DNA from: Pseudomonas sp. GM18
GTDB taxonomy: Bacteria > Pseudomonadota > Gammaproteobacteria > Pseudomonadales > Pseudomonadaceae
Direction: 5' to 3'
Assembly (NCBI RefSeq): GCF_000282195.1
Contig: NZ_AKJT01000025.1
Location: forward strand, 124,001-188,000
Length of the DNA stretch: 64,000 nt
Shown: one piece after another, positions 30,025-39,095 of the stretch
Position numbering within the stretch: position 1 is the stretch's first letter
Layout: each line of letters starts with the position of its first letter
The notes under the pieces: model-generated
Seen by the model: only the letters and a program-made list of their open reading frames with translations
What the model was told of the DNA's origin: nothing
Database searches by the model: none
Made by a program: the position numbers and the translations under genes

Positions 30025-30139
30025 AAGCCGATTGCCCCACGACGTACCGGCCAACGGTCTGTCGTGGGGTAGAACCCCAGAGTGATCGCAGCAGACTCAG
30101 GCGACTTGATCTTTGTCAGCTACAGCACTCGGATGCACG

Positions 30140-31378
30140 TTAATGCAGCAACATGCCCGCCCACATTGCCAACGTCAGCAAGACCTGGCCGGGGATGATA
30201 TACGCGGCGAACCGACGCCCGCCGCTGACCCAGGCCACCAGGCATTTGCTCAGGGAGTTACTGCTGACGGCAACCAGCGTGGGCCCGGCAATAGCGTCGA
30301 ACGGCAACAGCCCGGCCTTGGCCAGGGCGGCAATGGACGCCGTCGAAGAATGGGCATCGGCGAAACCGGTGAGCGTCGTCGTGACCATCACACCCACTTC
30401 GCCAAAGTGGTTGAGCACCATCGAAGACACAAAGGTGATGCCGGTCATGGTCAGTGTGATGACCAGGGCCAGCTTGAGGTTGAACGCACCGCCGACCTTG
30501 ACCGGCTGATTGGCGTCACTCGCAGGTTGCGCGAACATCAGGCTCAAGCCATACAGCGCCGTGGCGGCGGTACCACACAACAGCGGTCCCCACATGTGCC
30601 GCAACAGACCGGTGTCGACCGCCCCCAGGATCAGGCCGACCTCAATGACGGTAGCCAGGTTGGACAGCATCGCTGCCGCGCTCAGGATTTTGATGTTGCC
30701 TGGCTCCTTGGCGGCAAGGTGCCCCATCGCGGCGATGGTCGCGATGCTGGAAGCGAATCCGGAGGCGATGGCGCTGACCGCATAGCCGTAACGAGTGCCC
30801 AGGATACGAACGGCGATATGCCCTATCGCCCCGACGGCCATCAGCAACACGGTCAAGGTGCAAATGGTGCGCAGATTGATAGAGGCATACGGACCGATAA
30901 AACGGTCAGGCGCCAGTGGCAACACCACCAGCGCGGTGACCAACAGCACCAGAGCGTCGCGCATTTCCGCTTCAGTCAATTGGCTACGCGCAAAGTGGTG
31001 CAGCTTTTGACGATACGTCAGCAGCCCCGCCACCACCACACCAATGGCAATAGCCAACTCGGGCGCGGTGCCACACAACGCCCCCAATACCAATACTGTG
31101 AATAATGCCACTTCACTGGTGACACCAGGATCATTGCCCAGGCTTCGCCAGTAAGCCACGGTGACCAGCAAGGCCAGACAGATCGCCATGGTTCCCAACA
31201 GCAGACCACCACCGACCTGCATCGCCACATACCCCAGCAATGCGGTGATCGCAAACGTGCGCAATCCGGCACAGGCACGACTGTCCCCCCGCCCCTTGTG
31301 CCGTTCACGTTCAAGGCCGATGAGCATGCCGATCCCCAGCGCTGCTGCCGCCCCTGCCAGGCCCAAGGTGTCGTTCAT
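30140..31378 (-). CDS. MgtC/SapB-DUF4010 membrane protein
   Basis: 412 aa from ATG 31378 (GGGA upstream). The N-terminal MgtC-like domain has LGIGMLIGLERERH and GLRTFAITALLGY; the C-terminal DUF4010 part supplies several more helices including SSIATIAAMGHLA and TGFADAHSSTASIAALA. About twelve membrane segments. The transported species is unknown. An ANR-like box lies 60 bp upstream. Confidence 0.88.
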   Translation of the reverse strand: MNDTLGLAGAAAALGIGMLIGLERERHKGRGDSRACAGLRTFAITALLGYVAMQVGGGLLLGTMAICLALLVTVAYWRSLGNDPGVTSEVALFTVLVLGALCGTAPELAIAIGVVVAGLLTYRQKLHHFARSQLTEAEMRDALVLLVTALVVLPLAPDRFIGPYASINLRTICTLTVLLMAVGAIGHIAVRILGTRYGYAVSAIASGFASSIATIAAMGHLAAKEPGNIKILSAAAMLSNLATVIEVGLILGAVDTGLLRHMWGPLLCGTAATALYGLSLMFAQPASDANQPVKVGGAFNLKLALVITLTMTGITFVSSMVLNHFGEVGVMVTTTLTGFADAHSSTASIAALAKAGLLPFDAIAGPTLVAVSSNSLSKCLVAWVSGGRRFAAYIIPGQVLLTLAMWAGMLLH

Positions 31379-31437
31379 GTGATTCCCGTCCGGGTAAGCC
31401 ACAACCCCTAGACTACGCCGGCATGACGCAGGAGAGG

Positions 31438-31451
31438 TTGATAATGGTCAA
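31438..31451 (-). promoter_or_regulatory. ANR/FNR-like box upstream of the MgtC/DUF4010 gene
   Basis: TTGAT-AATG-GTCAA on the plus strand, one mismatch to consensus. A class II start would fall near 31403, giving a 25-nt leader. Confidence 0.6.
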
Positions 31452-31516
31452 TATGTTGTAGATGGACACAGCGCGCCCCGCCACACGTCGGGCCGCAGGC
31501 TGGATCACTCGCCAGA

Positions 31517-31530
31517 TTGATAAAGATCAA
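31517..31530 (+). promoter_or_regulatory. ANR/FNR box upstream of the second usp gene
   Basis: Perfect TTGAT-AAAG-ATCAA, 107 bp before ATG 31638. A class II start would fall near 31565. Confidence 0.78.
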
Positions 31531-31637
31531 TCCCGCCCCCCCGGTCAGCGGCAGGATAAAAGTCAGAGGACCACTGCCCAAACGCAGGGGTGCCAGTGAG
31601 CACAGGAATATCTACGATTATTGACGGGAGTTTGGTC

Positions 31638-32558
31638 ATGTCTGAGCAATCACGCTTCATGCTGGTCGCCTCGCCCCTCATGGAAAACAGCCCCGCGTTC
31701 GACCGCGCCGCTGCGTTGGCCAAGGCCTGGGGCGCGGCCCTGCACATCGTCGCCTTCGATTACCTGCAAGGCCTGGCAACGGCGAGCATGGTCAACGAAC
31801 AAGCGTTGGAGCAGATGCGGCTGGGGTATGTCGAGCGCCATCGGCAATGGCTCGAAGAACAGGCCCGCCCCTTGCGTAAAATCGGGGTGCCCGTCACCAC
31901 GGAGGTGGTTTGGGTTGAACGACCTTTGCAGGAAATCCTCATTCATCTCAAAGAACAGCCCATGGCGGTACTGATCAAGGCACTGGAATACGAGTCGCTG
32001 CTGTCACGGATAATGTTCACGCCCCTGGATATCCATTTGCTGCGCGAATGCCCGGTGCCGCTGCATTTTGTCAGCCATGCGCAACACGCGCTGCCGCGCA
32101 GGATCGTCGCCGCGGTCGATCCCTTCCATAGCAACACTCAGTACAAGGATTTCAACGACAGGATATTGCGCGAGGCCTCAAAACTGGCCAGCACCTGTAA
32201 TGCCCAGCTCGACGTGATCTATGCCCACGACCTTTCATCCATCAGCGCGGACGAGTTCGGTTTCGACAGTAGCCCGGCGTTATTTTCTTCAGGCAAAGCC
32301 AAGACGCTGTTCGACGCACAGGCCGATGCCTTCCGCGAACTGGCCGAGCGCAATGGTATTGCGCCGGAGCAACAGCACATGATCATGGGCAACCCGAGCA
32401 AGGTCCTCACCCAATACGCCGATGCCTACGACATCGACGTGATTGTCATGGGTCGGGTCGGCCAACGGGGCGTGGGCCGATTGGTGGGCAGCACGGTGGA
32501 GCATCTGCTGTACAAAATGCCGTGCAGTGTATGGGTGGTTTCACCTGAGGAACTGTAG
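31638..32558 (+). CDS. Tandem universal stress protein (second copy)
   Basis: 306 aa from ATG 31638 (GGGAG 7 bp upstream). Two Usp domains; the second has VIVMGRVGQRGVGRLVGSTV, the ATP-binding signature. Shares the openings LMENSPAFDRAAAL and LHIVAFDYLQGLA with the first copy, so they are paralogues by duplication. It is divergent from the MgtC-family gene and ends in a terminator almost identical to that of hsp20. Confidence 0.92.
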   Translation: MSEQSRFMLVASPLMENSPAFDRAAALAKAWGAALHIVAFDYLQGLATASMVNEQALEQMRLGYVERHRQWLEEQARPLRKIGVPVTTEVVWVERPLQEILIHLKEQPMAVLIKALEYESLLSRIMFTPLDIHLLRECPVPLHFVSHAQHALPRRIVAAVDPFHSNTQYKDFNDRILREASKLASTCNAQLDVIYAHDLSSISADEFGFDSSPALFSSGKAKTLFDAQADAFRELAERNGIAPEQQHMIMGNPSKVLTQYADAYDIDVIVMGRVGQRGVGRLVGSTVEHLLYKMPCSVWVVSPEEL

Positions 32559-32601
32559 AGAGCTATTTCGTGCCGATCAAAGCCGACTGACCGCTGGCCC
32601 G

Positions 32602-32635
32602 GCCCCTTGTCGGGAAACCGGCAGGGGGCTTTTTT
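32602..32635 (+). terminator. Terminator of the second usp gene
   Basis: GCCCC / GGGGC stem around TTGTCGGGAAACCGGCAG, then T6; near copy of the terminator at 28131. Confidence 0.9.
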
Positions 32636-32744
32636 CTGAGAGGGACCGGATCAAAAATGTACAAGTCAGCGCGGCCCCTGGCCGTCGACATGACACTACG
32701 TAGCACTGCACGTCGACTAACCCGACATTATGGGGATGACGTTC

Positions 32745-34112
32745 ATGAACACACCTTCCCAAAACATGCTGAACCAGCTGTATGGCACGCATACCCACAT
32801 AGACGAGGCCTCCATCGTCCCGCTCCTGCGTCAATACGCCGAACCCCTGCCGGAACTGAACTCACAAGCCTTTGGTGAAATGTTCGACCGCTACGCGGAT
32901 GCCCGCGTGGTGATGATCGGTGAAGCCAGCCATGGCACCAGTGACTTCTATCGGACCCGGGCAGCGATTACCCAACGGCTGATCGAGCAGCACGGGTTCA
33001 ATATCGTGGCCGTTGAAGCAGACTGGCCAGACGCGGGTCATGTGGACCGATATGCCCGGGGGCTGGCGCGCTCGGCCTGGGCACGACACATTTTCAGCCG
33101 GTTCCCGACCTGGATGTGGCGCAACACCGATGTGAGAGCGTTCACCCATTGGCTGCATCGTTACAATCACAAACACGCGCCTGAAGATCGCGTCGAGTTT
33201 CGCGGTCTGGACGTTTACAGTTTGCGCAACTCCATCCACGAGGTGCTGAGCTATCTGGACCGTGCCGACCCGCCGCTGGCACACGAAGCACGGCGTCGCT
33301 ATGGCTGCTTGACCCCGTGGCAGGATGATCCTGCACTGTACGGCCGCTTTGTCGAACACGACGGCATAATGCCCTGCGAACATGCGGTGGTCGAACAGCT
33401 CAATGCCATGCTGGCCGAGCAACTGGCCGGGGCCATCAAGGATGATGAGGCGTTCTTCGATGCGACCCAGAACGCCCGGGTGATCCAGGCGGCGGAACAA
33501 TATTACCGAGCGATTTATCGAGGTTCGACGACCTCCTGGAACCTGCGCGACAGGCACATGTTCGACACGTTACGTGCGTTGCTCGAACACCGCGGCCCTC
33601 AAGCCAAAGCTGTGGTGTGGGCGCACAACTCCCATATCGGCAATGCAGCCGCCACGGAAATGGGCTGGAAGGGTCAGTTCAATATCGGTCAACTGTGCCG
33701 CAGTGCCTACGGGCGCGATGTGGTTCTGATCGGCATGAGCACCGACCGTGGCCAGGTGGCCGCGGCCAATGACTGGGATGGCGAGATGCTCATCAAGGAC
33801 ATCCGGCCGTCTCGGCCAGACAGTTGGGAGCGCCAGTTCCTCAACGCCGGTGTCCCGGCTTCATTGACCGACTGGCGGGACCCACAGCGAAAAGAGCTGC
33901 GCCGAGCCCTGTCCAAACCTCTGCTGGAGCGGGCCATCGGTGTGATCTATCGACCCGCAAGCGAGCGCAGCAGCCACTACTTCGAGTCAGTGCTGACCGA
34001 ACAATTCGACGCCATGGTCTGGATTGAACAGACGCAGCCGGTAACAGCGTTGCCCCTGCCGAAAAGCCAGGCGCTGGAACCGGAAGACGAAACCTTTCCA
34101 TTTGGCGTATGA
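32745..34112 (+). CDS. Erythromycin-esterase-family hydrolase
   Basis: About 455 aa. The family signature IGEASHGTSDFYRTRAAITQ near residue 50 carries the proposed catalytic Glu/His. VEADWPDAGHVDRYARG and AVVWAHNSHIGNA supply further conserved acidic and His residues. Start is uncertain: ATGs at 32730, 32736 and 32745; GGGGA favours 32745. Homologues are common in stress clusters and mostly lack macrolide activity, so a resistance role should not be assumed. Confidence 0.86.
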   Translation: MNTPSQNMLNQLYGTHTHIDEASIVPLLRQYAEPLPELNSQAFGEMFDRYADARVVMIGEASHGTSDFYRTRAAITQRLIEQHGFNIVAVEADWPDAGHVDRYARGLARSAWARHIFSRFPTWMWRNTDVRAFTHWLHRYNHKHAPEDRVEFRGLDVYSLRNSIHEVLSYLDRADPPLAHEARRRYGCLTPWQDDPALYGRFVEHDGIMPCEHAVVEQLNAMLAEQLAGAIKDDEAFFDATQNARVIQAAEQYYRAIYRGSTTSWNLRDRHMFDTLRALLEHRGPQAKAVVWAHNSHIGNAAATEMGWKGQFNIGQLCRSAYGRDVVLIGMSTDRGQVAAANDWDGEMLIKDIRPSRPDSWERQFLNAGVPASLTDWRDPQRKELRRALSKPLLERAIGVIYRPASERSSHYFESVLTEQFDAMVWIEQTQPVTALPLPKSQALEPEDETFPFGV

Positions 34113-34146
34113 CAGGCATCAGACGGTGGTTGTCTGCGTGGGATGA

Positions 34147-34366
34147 CTACCGTCGCAAATACTTCTCGAACCAGTCGCCAGCCAGTCTGGCGACTTCTTC
34201 GAGGGTTCCTGCTTCTTCCCATCCAGTCGATCACCTTCACCAGTCGGCTGGAAAGCAGCGCCATATTGAAACGCAATTCCCGGGTTTGGTTGTCCAGGTA
34301 TGAGTACCGGTCTGTCGTGTACTCCCGCGTCGAGCGACGGTCCGAGATCGCCTTATCGATGTTCAT
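34147..34366 (-). pseudogene. Gene debris: nitroreductase start and unidentified C-terminus
   Basis: From ATG 34366 the minus strand reads MNIDKAISDRRSTREYT, the N-terminus of a nitroreductase, then the homology stops. Further on the same strand LRFNMALLSSRLVKVIDW continues in frame, and a +1 shift yields GTLEEVARLAGDWFEKYLRR ending at TAG 34147. It looks like two truncated genes joined, one with a frameshift. The second piece was not identified. Confidence 0.5.
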
Positions 34367-34530
34367 GGGGGGCATACCTCAAAAGAGTGTCATATCCTTC
34401 ATAAAGTGATCCGCCCACGAGGGCTTGCTGCATCAGATAGACGATGAACGCTCAATGCACACTGCAAGCGTCTGGCTTGCTCTCGCGACAGGCAACGCGC
34501 GTGAAAAACAGCTCGCGCAGGAGCGCTGCC

Positions 34531-35379
34531 ATGTGCGGGAAGATCATGGCGTGTATCGGTGGCAGCATCGCGTTCCGGCTTCTGATCCGCGTCATGCTGG
34601 CATGCGTCTGCGCACTGGCCTGGAGCGCGGACGGCGCCGCACAGAGCGCCGAGCCACGCGTCACGATCCTTGTTTACCACCGTTTCTCGGACACGGCGGA
34701 CGACTCGATGACCGTACGCATGAGCACCTTCGAAACCCAGTTGCGCTTCCTGCACGAGCACGGCTACCACATCGTGTCGCTGCGTGAGGTGGTCGACTGG
34801 CTGCGGGATCCCGATGCGACGTTGGCGTCGAAGCCGGTGGCTATCACCGTCGACGACGGGCATCGTTCAGTATTCGACAAACTGCTACCCGTCGTCCTGC
34901 GCGAGCGCTTTCCGGTCACCCTGTTTATCTATCCATCGGCAATCTCGAACGCTTCCTATGCGCTGACGTGGGAGCAATTGCGCACCCTGAAACAGACCGG
35001 ACTCATCGACATCCAGTCGCATACGTTCTGGCATCCCAATTTCAACGTCGAGCGCAGGCACCGTACGCCGGCGGACTTCCAGCAATTCGTCCGTACCCAA
35101 CTGCAAAAATCACGTCAACGCATCGAGTCGCAAACCGGTGCGCAGGTCGACATGCTCGCGTGGCCGTTCGGTATCTATGACGACGAGTTGATCGCACTCG
35201 CCCGCGACGAGGGTTACGCAGTGGCCTTCACACTAGACGCGCGCAAGACCGACCGGCACGCGCGACTACTCGCCCTGCCGCGCTTTCTGATGAGTGATGC
35301 CTACGGCGCACGCGCGTTCGCGCAGCTGCTCGGCGAACCGAACACCCCGCCGACACCCGCAGTGGGGAACCTGCAATGA
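34531..35379 (+). CDS. Polysaccharide deacetylase (CE4), exported
   Basis: 282 aa from ATG 34531, chosen for GGAG 8 bp upstream; the frame opens at 34444. Signal/anchor at about residues 10-35. CE4 motifs: ITVDDGHRS (catalytic and metal Asp) and SHTFWHPN (metal His pair), then AWPFGIYDD. It would remove acetyl groups from an N-acetylated glycan such as peptidoglycan or poly-GlcNAc. It overlaps the next gene by 4 bp (ATGA). Arg-rich, GC-rich codons unlike the flanking stress genes. Confidence 0.88.
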   Translation: MCGKIMACIGGSIAFRLLIRVMLACVCALAWSADGAAQSAEPRVTILVYHRFSDTADDSMTVRMSTFETQLRFLHEHGYHIVSLREVVDWLRDPDATLASKPVAITVDDGHRSVFDKLLPVVLRERFPVTLFIYPSAISNASYALTWEQLRTLKQTGLIDIQSHTFWHPNFNVERRHRTPADFQQFVRTQLQKSRQRIESQTGAQVDMLAWPFGIYDDELIALARDEGYAVAFTLDARKTDRHARLLALPRFLMSDAYGARAFAQLLGEPNTPPTPAVGNLQ

Positions 35380-36647
35380 CCTTCATCCGCGCATTGAGGC
35401 GCTATGCGATCCCGGCACTACTGGTCGTCACTGCCCTGCTGACCGGGCGAGGCGCGCTGGCCGTCACTGGTGTCGTACTCGACTCGAGCACGCAGAACCC
35501 GCTCGCCGACGCAATCATCACGACGTCGGCCGGCGTGATGCGTACCGACGAAAACGGGCGGTTCGAGACGGCTCAGGCGGTCGAGAGTGTCGCAGCCCGC
35601 GCCCCAGGGTATTTGCGCACCGAGGCCAAAGTGAGCGACGAAACGCCCGTGACGCTCGCGCTGACCCCGTTTCGCCCCAAAGCGGTCTATCTGTCGGTGT
35701 TCGGCGTGACCAGTTCGACCCTGCGCAACAACGTTGTCAGCCTTAGTGAAAACACCGAAATCAATGCATTGGTGATCGACGTCAAGGGTGACCGTGGCCT
35801 GACACCCTATCGCAGCGTGGCGCGCGAGACGATCGGCGCCGCGGCCCATCTGACCACACGGGCACCTCAGATGCGCGACTTTCCGGCGCTGCTTGCCAAG
35901 CTGCGCGCGCAACACCCGTACCTGATCGCGCGCATCGTGGTGTTCAAGGACGATCCTTTTGCCAGCGCGCATCCAGAGTGGAGCGTGCACACCGCTGACG
36001 GCCAGCCGTGGCGGGATCTCGAAGAACTGCAATGGATGGATCCGTTTTCGCACGAGGTCTGGCAGCACAATCTCGATATCGCCGAGGAGGCCGCGCAGAT
36101 GGGTTTCGACGAGATCCAGTTCGACTATGTGCGTTTTCCCGACAAGAGCGGGCTACGCTTTGCCCTCCCCAACAACCGCGCCAACCGGACCGCGGCGATC
36201 ATCGGCTTTCTGCAGGCCGCACGCGCACGGCTCGCCCCCTACAATGTATTCGTCTCCGCGGACATCTTCGGCTACGTCTGCTGGAATCAGGACGATACGG
36301 CAATCGGGCAACAAATCGAACTGCTGGGCGCGGAGCTCGACTACATTTCTCCGATGTTGTACCCGTCCGGTTTCACATGGGGGCTGCCGGGTTTTACCAA
36401 CCCGACAGCCGACCCCGGCCAGATTGTCAGGCGTACCCTGGCAGAGGCGATGCAGCGCACCCATCTGCCGGGCGTGCGCTTTCGTCCCTGGTTGCAGGCC
36501 TTTCGCGACTATGCCTTCGATCGTCGCCCGTTTGACGAGGCCGCGATCAGTGCGCAGGTTAACGCCGCAGACGCCGCCGACACCGATGGATGGATGTTAT
36601 GGAACCCACGCAATCACTACGAAGCCGCCGATCTGCCACACCGTTGA
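35376..36647 (+). CDS. DUF4015 putative glycoside hydrolase, exported
   Basis: 423 aa. Signal peptide to about residue 30 (GALA), then a small carboxypeptidase-regulatory-like beta domain (VTGVVLDSSTQNPLADAIIT, 30-90), then a TIM-barrel DUF4015 domain: INALVIDVKGDRG, DEIQFDYVRFP, ADIFGYVCWNQDD, ISPMLYPSGF. The acidic residues in DYVRFP and SADIFG are candidates for catalysis. Acts outside the inner membrane. Paired with a deacetylase by 4-bp overlap, recalling the two domains of PgaB in separate genes, though DUF4015 is not the same family as the PgaB hydrolase domain. Confidence 0.85.
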   Translation: MTFIRALRRYAIPALLVVTALLTGRGALAVTGVVLDSSTQNPLADAIITTSAGVMRTDENGRFETAQAVESVAARAPGYLRTEAKVSDETPVTLALTPFRPKAVYLSVFGVTSSTLRNNVVSLSENTEINALVIDVKGDRGLTPYRSVARETIGAAAHLTTRAPQMRDFPALLAKLRAQHPYLIARIVVFKDDPFASAHPEWSVHTADGQPWRDLEELQWMDPFSHEVWQHNLDIAEEAAQMGFDEIQFDYVRFPDKSGLRFALPNNRANRTAAIIGFLQAARARLAPYNVFVSADIFGYVCWNQDDTAIGQQIELLGAELDYISPMLYPSGFTWGLPGFTNPTADPGQIVRRTLAEAMQRTHLPGVRFRPWLQAFRDYAFDRRPFDEAAISAQVNAADAADTDGWMLWNPRNHYEAADLPHR

Positions 36648-38989
36648 TCGCTGTGCTGAAGCGCTGGGCGATGCTGCTTGGCCTGGCGATGGCGGCGCAA
36701 ACTGCATGCGCCACCAATCTCGATGCGACGGCGCGCCTGCAAGCTGCACAGATCGTCGAAGGCCAGATTGCCGCCGGACGCGTTCCGGGGGCCGTTGTCC
36801 TGATCGGTGACTCCACGCAGGTGTTCTATCGCCAGGCCTTTGGACAACGCACAACGACGCCCCCCCGCGAGCCAATGACGCTGGACACCGAGTTCGATCT
36901 GGCATCGCTGACCAAGGTCATCGCGACGACCACGGCAATCCTGCAACTGGCCGAAACGGGCCGCATCTACCTGGACGCACCCGTTGCGCGGTATTGGCCT
37001 GCCTTTGGGTCGTACGGCAAAGAGGCGGTGACGGTGCGTGACCTGCTTGCGCACACCTCCGGGCTGCGCCCAGGCTTGCCTTTGCGGCCAGCCCGTGCGG
37101 GCCGCAAAGGTGTGTTGAGCGCCATCGCGGCGCAGCGGCTGCGCAACGCACCGAGTGCCCAAGTCATTTACAGTGACCTGAATTTCGTGGTGCTCGGCGA
37201 GCTGGTCGAGCGCATCACCCACAGCCCGCTCGACGCCTATTGCCAGGCTCACATCTTCGGACCGCTGGGTATGCGCGACACGTTTTTTCTGCCGGATGCC
37301 CAGCAAGCAATGCGCAGTGCGCCGACGATCGCCAACAAGGCTGGCACGCTGCGGGGGCACGTGCATGATCCGACGGCCCAATGGATGGACGGCGTCTCCG
37401 GCAACGCCGGGCTGTTTTCCACGGCGGACGATCTCGCGCGTTTCGCACAGATGGTGTTGAACCAGGGGCGCGCCGGCACTCGACAGATCCTGCGGCCTGC
37501 GAGCATCGCCGCCCTCGCGAGCGCCGCTTCGCCGCTCGACACCGTACCGTGGCGCGGCCTCGGCTGGGAACTGGCCGCACCGTTCGTGCCGAACCATGAT
37601 CGTCTGCCGCCGATTGGCGTCATCGGCCATACCGGATACACCGGAACGGGGCTGTGGATTGATCTGGTGACACGCCAATTCATCGTCATCCTGAGCAACC
37701 GGGTGTATCCCGATGACAGCGGTGACGCTCGCCCGCTTCGTGCGCAATTGCTTGCACTGATGGCAAGTCGCGCAGCACCTGCGAACGGCGCGCAAATCGG
37801 CCGGTTGCTGCCCTCGGCGTTGCCGGCGCTGCGTGCCGCCGATCACCTGCCCTCCTCGACGGGCCCGGTGCAGACAGGCATTGACGTGCTTGAGGAACAG
37901 CAATTTGCCCCGCTCGCCGGCATGCGCGTGGGCTTGATCACTAATCGCAGCGGATTCGACGCCAAAGGCCGACGCACAGTCGACGTCCTCGCACACGCGC
38001 CAGGTGTCAGGCTGGCGGCATTGTTCTCACCGGAGCATGGGCTGAACATCGACGTGGACGAACGGGTCGGCGACACCCTCGATCCGGCGACGGGCCTCAC
38101 CGTGCACAGTCTCTATGGCGCAACGCAGCGCTTCCCGGCCGGTTCGCTCAAAGGGCTGGATGCGCTGATCTTCGACATTCAGGATGCCGGCGTGCGCTTC
38201 TTCACCTATGAGACGACACTCGGCTACGCACTCGAAGCCGCAGCGGCGCAAGGCATTGCGCTGTTCGTACTGGACCGGCCCGACCCGCTCGGTGCGCAGC
38301 GCTTCGGCGGGCCGGTAATGGACAGTCGCCGCGAATCGTTTACGGGCTATTTCCCTGCACCGCTACAGCCCGGCATGACAGTCGGCGAGCTGGCGAGTCT
38401 ATTCAACCGCAACAAGCACATTGGTGCGGATCTGCGCGTTGTGCCGATGCAGGGATACCGGCGCGCGATGACCTTTGCCGACACCGGGTTGGGCTGGGTG
38501 CCACTCTCGCCGAACCTGCGCACGCTACCCCAGCTGGATCTGTACCCGGATATCGGCTTGCTCGAAGGGGCGAATCTGAGTGTGGGGCGCGGCACACCGC
38601 ACCCGTTCGAGTGGGTCGGCGCGCCGTGGATCGACGCGACCCGGCTCGCAAACGCGCTGAACGCGTTTGACGTCGGCGCGCATTTCGAGCCGGTCGACTT
38701 CGTCCCCACCGAATCAAACTGGCATGGTCGGCTCTGTCATGGGGTGAGCATCACCCGCGTCTCAACGCCTGCGCAACGTCCGGTAGCCAGCCTGGGGCTG
38801 GCCCTGCTCGCCACCTTGCACACGCTTTATCCCCACGTACTCGACCTGGCGGCGACCCGTGATTCGATCGGTTCGCAAAGCGTGTGGCAGGCGATTCACG
38901 ACGGCGCGACACCTGACGCGGCGCAGGCGCTCGACGCGGTGCCACTTGCACACTTTGCGCGGCTACGGCAGGAGAACTTGCTGTATTGA
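36590..38989 (+). CDS. Fused beta-lactamase-fold amidase (AmiE-like) and NamZ (DUF1343) exo-muramidase
   Basis: Up to 799 aa. Residues 45-390 form a serine beta-lactamase-fold domain: S106-L-T-K109, Y194-S-D-L-N198 and the late GHTGYTGTG. Residues about 430-799 are DUF1343/NamZ (GMRVGLITNRSGFD, LFSPEHGL, FDIQDAGVRFFTYETTL, VGRGTPHPFEW). In Bacillus separate AmiE and NamZ proteins cleave MurNAc-peptide bonds and release terminal MurNAc; here both are in one exported chain. Signal peptide precedes residue 42. The start is uncertain: ATG 36590 or 36599 overlap the previous gene, while GTG 36653 would begin just after it. Confidence 0.87.
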   Translation: MDVMEPTQSLRSRRSATPLIAVLKRWAMLLGLAMAAQTACATNLDATARLQAAQIVEGQIAAGRVPGAVVLIGDSTQVFYRQAFGQRTTTPPREPMTLDTEFDLASLTKVIATTTAILQLAETGRIYLDAPVARYWPAFGSYGKEAVTVRDLLAHTSGLRPGLPLRPARAGRKGVLSAIAAQRLRNAPSAQVIYSDLNFVVLGELVERITHSPLDAYCQAHIFGPLGMRDTFFLPDAQQAMRSAPTIANKAGTLRGHVHDPTAQWMDGVSGNAGLFSTADDLARFAQMVLNQGRAGTRQILRPASIAALASAASPLDTVPWRGLGWELAAPFVPNHDRLPPIGVIGHTGYTGTGLWIDLVTRQFIVILSNRVYPDDSGDARPLRAQLLALMASRAAPANGAQIGRLLPSALPALRAADHLPSSTGPVQTGIDVLEEQQFAPLAGMRVGLITNRSGFDAKGRRTVDVLAHAPGVRLAALFSPEHGLNIDVDERVGDTLDPATGLTVHSLYGATQRFPAGSLKGLDALIFDIQDAGVRFFTYETTLGYALEAAAAQGIALFVLDRPDPLGAQRFGGPVMDSRRESFTGYFPAPLQPGMTVGELASLFNRNKHIGADLRVVPMQGYRRAMTFADTGLGWVPLSPNLRTLPQLDLYPDIGLLEGANLSVGRGTPHPFEWVGAPWIDATRLANALNAFDVGAHFEPVDFVPTESNWHGRLCHGVSITRVSTPAQRPVASLGLALLATLHTLYPHVLDLAATRDSIGSQSVWQAIHDGATPDAAQALDAVPLAHFARLRQENLLY

Positions 38990-39095
38990 CCTGCCCGGTA
39001 GCGCCCTGTGCGAGGGAGAAGCTGAAGCAGGCTATCTTTATTAAACGGGTTGGCCGTTGTCTTACCGATACGCGTTCCCACTCTGAGCCAAGGCC

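Noticed and set aside
30106..30119. Possible ANR box TTGAT-CTTT-GTCAG
   Set aside because: Two mismatches to the consensus and located between converging gene ends; too weak to list.
32745..34112. Macrolide-resistance gene
   Set aside because: The erythromycin-esterase family is broad, and the stress-cluster context does not support an antibiotic role.
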